16,181 nucleotides of DNA from an uncultured Eubacteriales bacterium. GTDB lineage: Bacteria > Bacillota > Clostridia > Oscillospirales > QAMX01. Location: the NCBI GenBank assembly GCA_905205975.1, contig CAJLFQ010000051.1:1-16181 (forward strand). The letters are read 5' to 3'. Shown in pieces: positions 16,061-16,181 of this stretch (its first letter is position 1; every line of letters starts with the position of its first letter). A model generated the notes under the pieces. It was given only the letters and a program-made list of their open reading frames with translations, searched no databases and had not been told where the DNA came from. A program made the position numbers and the translations under genes.

Positions 16061-16098
16061 AAAGCGCCGGTTTTCAGTTCGTGAAAACCGGCGCTTTT
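16061..16098. terminator. Rho-independent terminator after the last membrane ORF
   Basis: AAAGCGCCGGTTTTCA (16061-16076) pairs perfectly over 16 bases with 16082-16097 around a GTTCG loop. The four Ts at 16095-16098, and a further T run about 10 bases on, favour action on the + strand. On the - strand only three Ts follow, so two-way use is possible but weaker. I see no supported gene in 16099-16181. Confidence 0.88.
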
Positions 16099-16181
16099 GT
16101 GTTGATTTTTGCTGTATGGTTCTGTTGCCGCCGCAAAGCCCGCAAATCACTGGTGAGCGTCCGGCTGCGGTTTCTGGCGAT

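Noticed and set aside
16147..16181. Possible 3' end of a - strand gene (about 11 codons ending in QKPQPDAHQ-stop) at the right edge
   Set aside because: It is too short to judge. A competing + strand frame from 16099 is also open to the edge and also lacks a ribosome site.
1..16181. CRISPR arrays, tRNA/rRNA genes, riboswitches, insertion sequences, phage genes
   Set aside because: I saw no repeat/spacer periodicity, no cloverleaf or rRNA-like stretch, no transposase or integrase motifs, and leaders too short for a known riboswitch.

Overview
The window is GC-rich and every gene I can support lies on the + strand. The genes are close-packed, with strong AGGAGG-type ribosome sites, ATGA stop/start overlaps, consensus SigA promoters and hairpin-plus-T-run terminators. 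Together with an S-layer-homology (SLH) surface protein, an InlB-type repeat and a PrsW-type protease, this points to a high-GC member of the Firmicutes, most likely class Clostridia (Oscillospiraceae/Ruminococcaceae-like). The taxonomic call is inference; there is no rRNA or other marker here.

Layout. (1) 1-2029: a consensus promoter, a MarR-type repressor and a MATE exporter overlapping by 4 bases, closed by a perfect terminator. This is a compact drug-efflux cassette. (2) 2061-3148: an extended -10 promoter and a stand-alone integral-membrane acyltransferase (acyltransferase-3 family). (3) 3191-5485: a SigA-type promoter and four overlapping genes: an ECF sigma factor, a 118-residue two-TM protein, a seven-TM protein and a PrsW-family intramembrane metalloprotease, then a terminator. 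(4) 5553-15463: a leader with no SigA match but an ECF-promoter-like element, a second small two-TM protein that is a paralogue of the one in the sigma operon, and, 3 bases later, a 3135-residue secreted surface protein ending in three SLH domains, then a terminator. (5) 15464-16181: a short membrane ORF with no ribosome site (possibly a truncated remnant), a terminator, and a tail with nothing convincing.

How it may work together (inference). Blocks 3 and 4 look like one signalling unit. PrsW proteases are known to make the first cut in membrane anti-sigma factors, releasing ECF sigma factors. Here a PrsW homologue is encoded with a sigma factor, but no recognisable RsiW-type zinc-finger anti-sigma factor is present. 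Its place is taken by a small two-TM protein and a seven-TM protein. A paralogue of the small protein sits directly in front of the giant SLH protein, behind an ECF-like promoter. The simplest model is that the sigma factor, released by PrsW acting on one of these small membrane proteins, drives synthesis of the giant surface protein. I do not know a described system with this layout, and it is the main thing to follow up.
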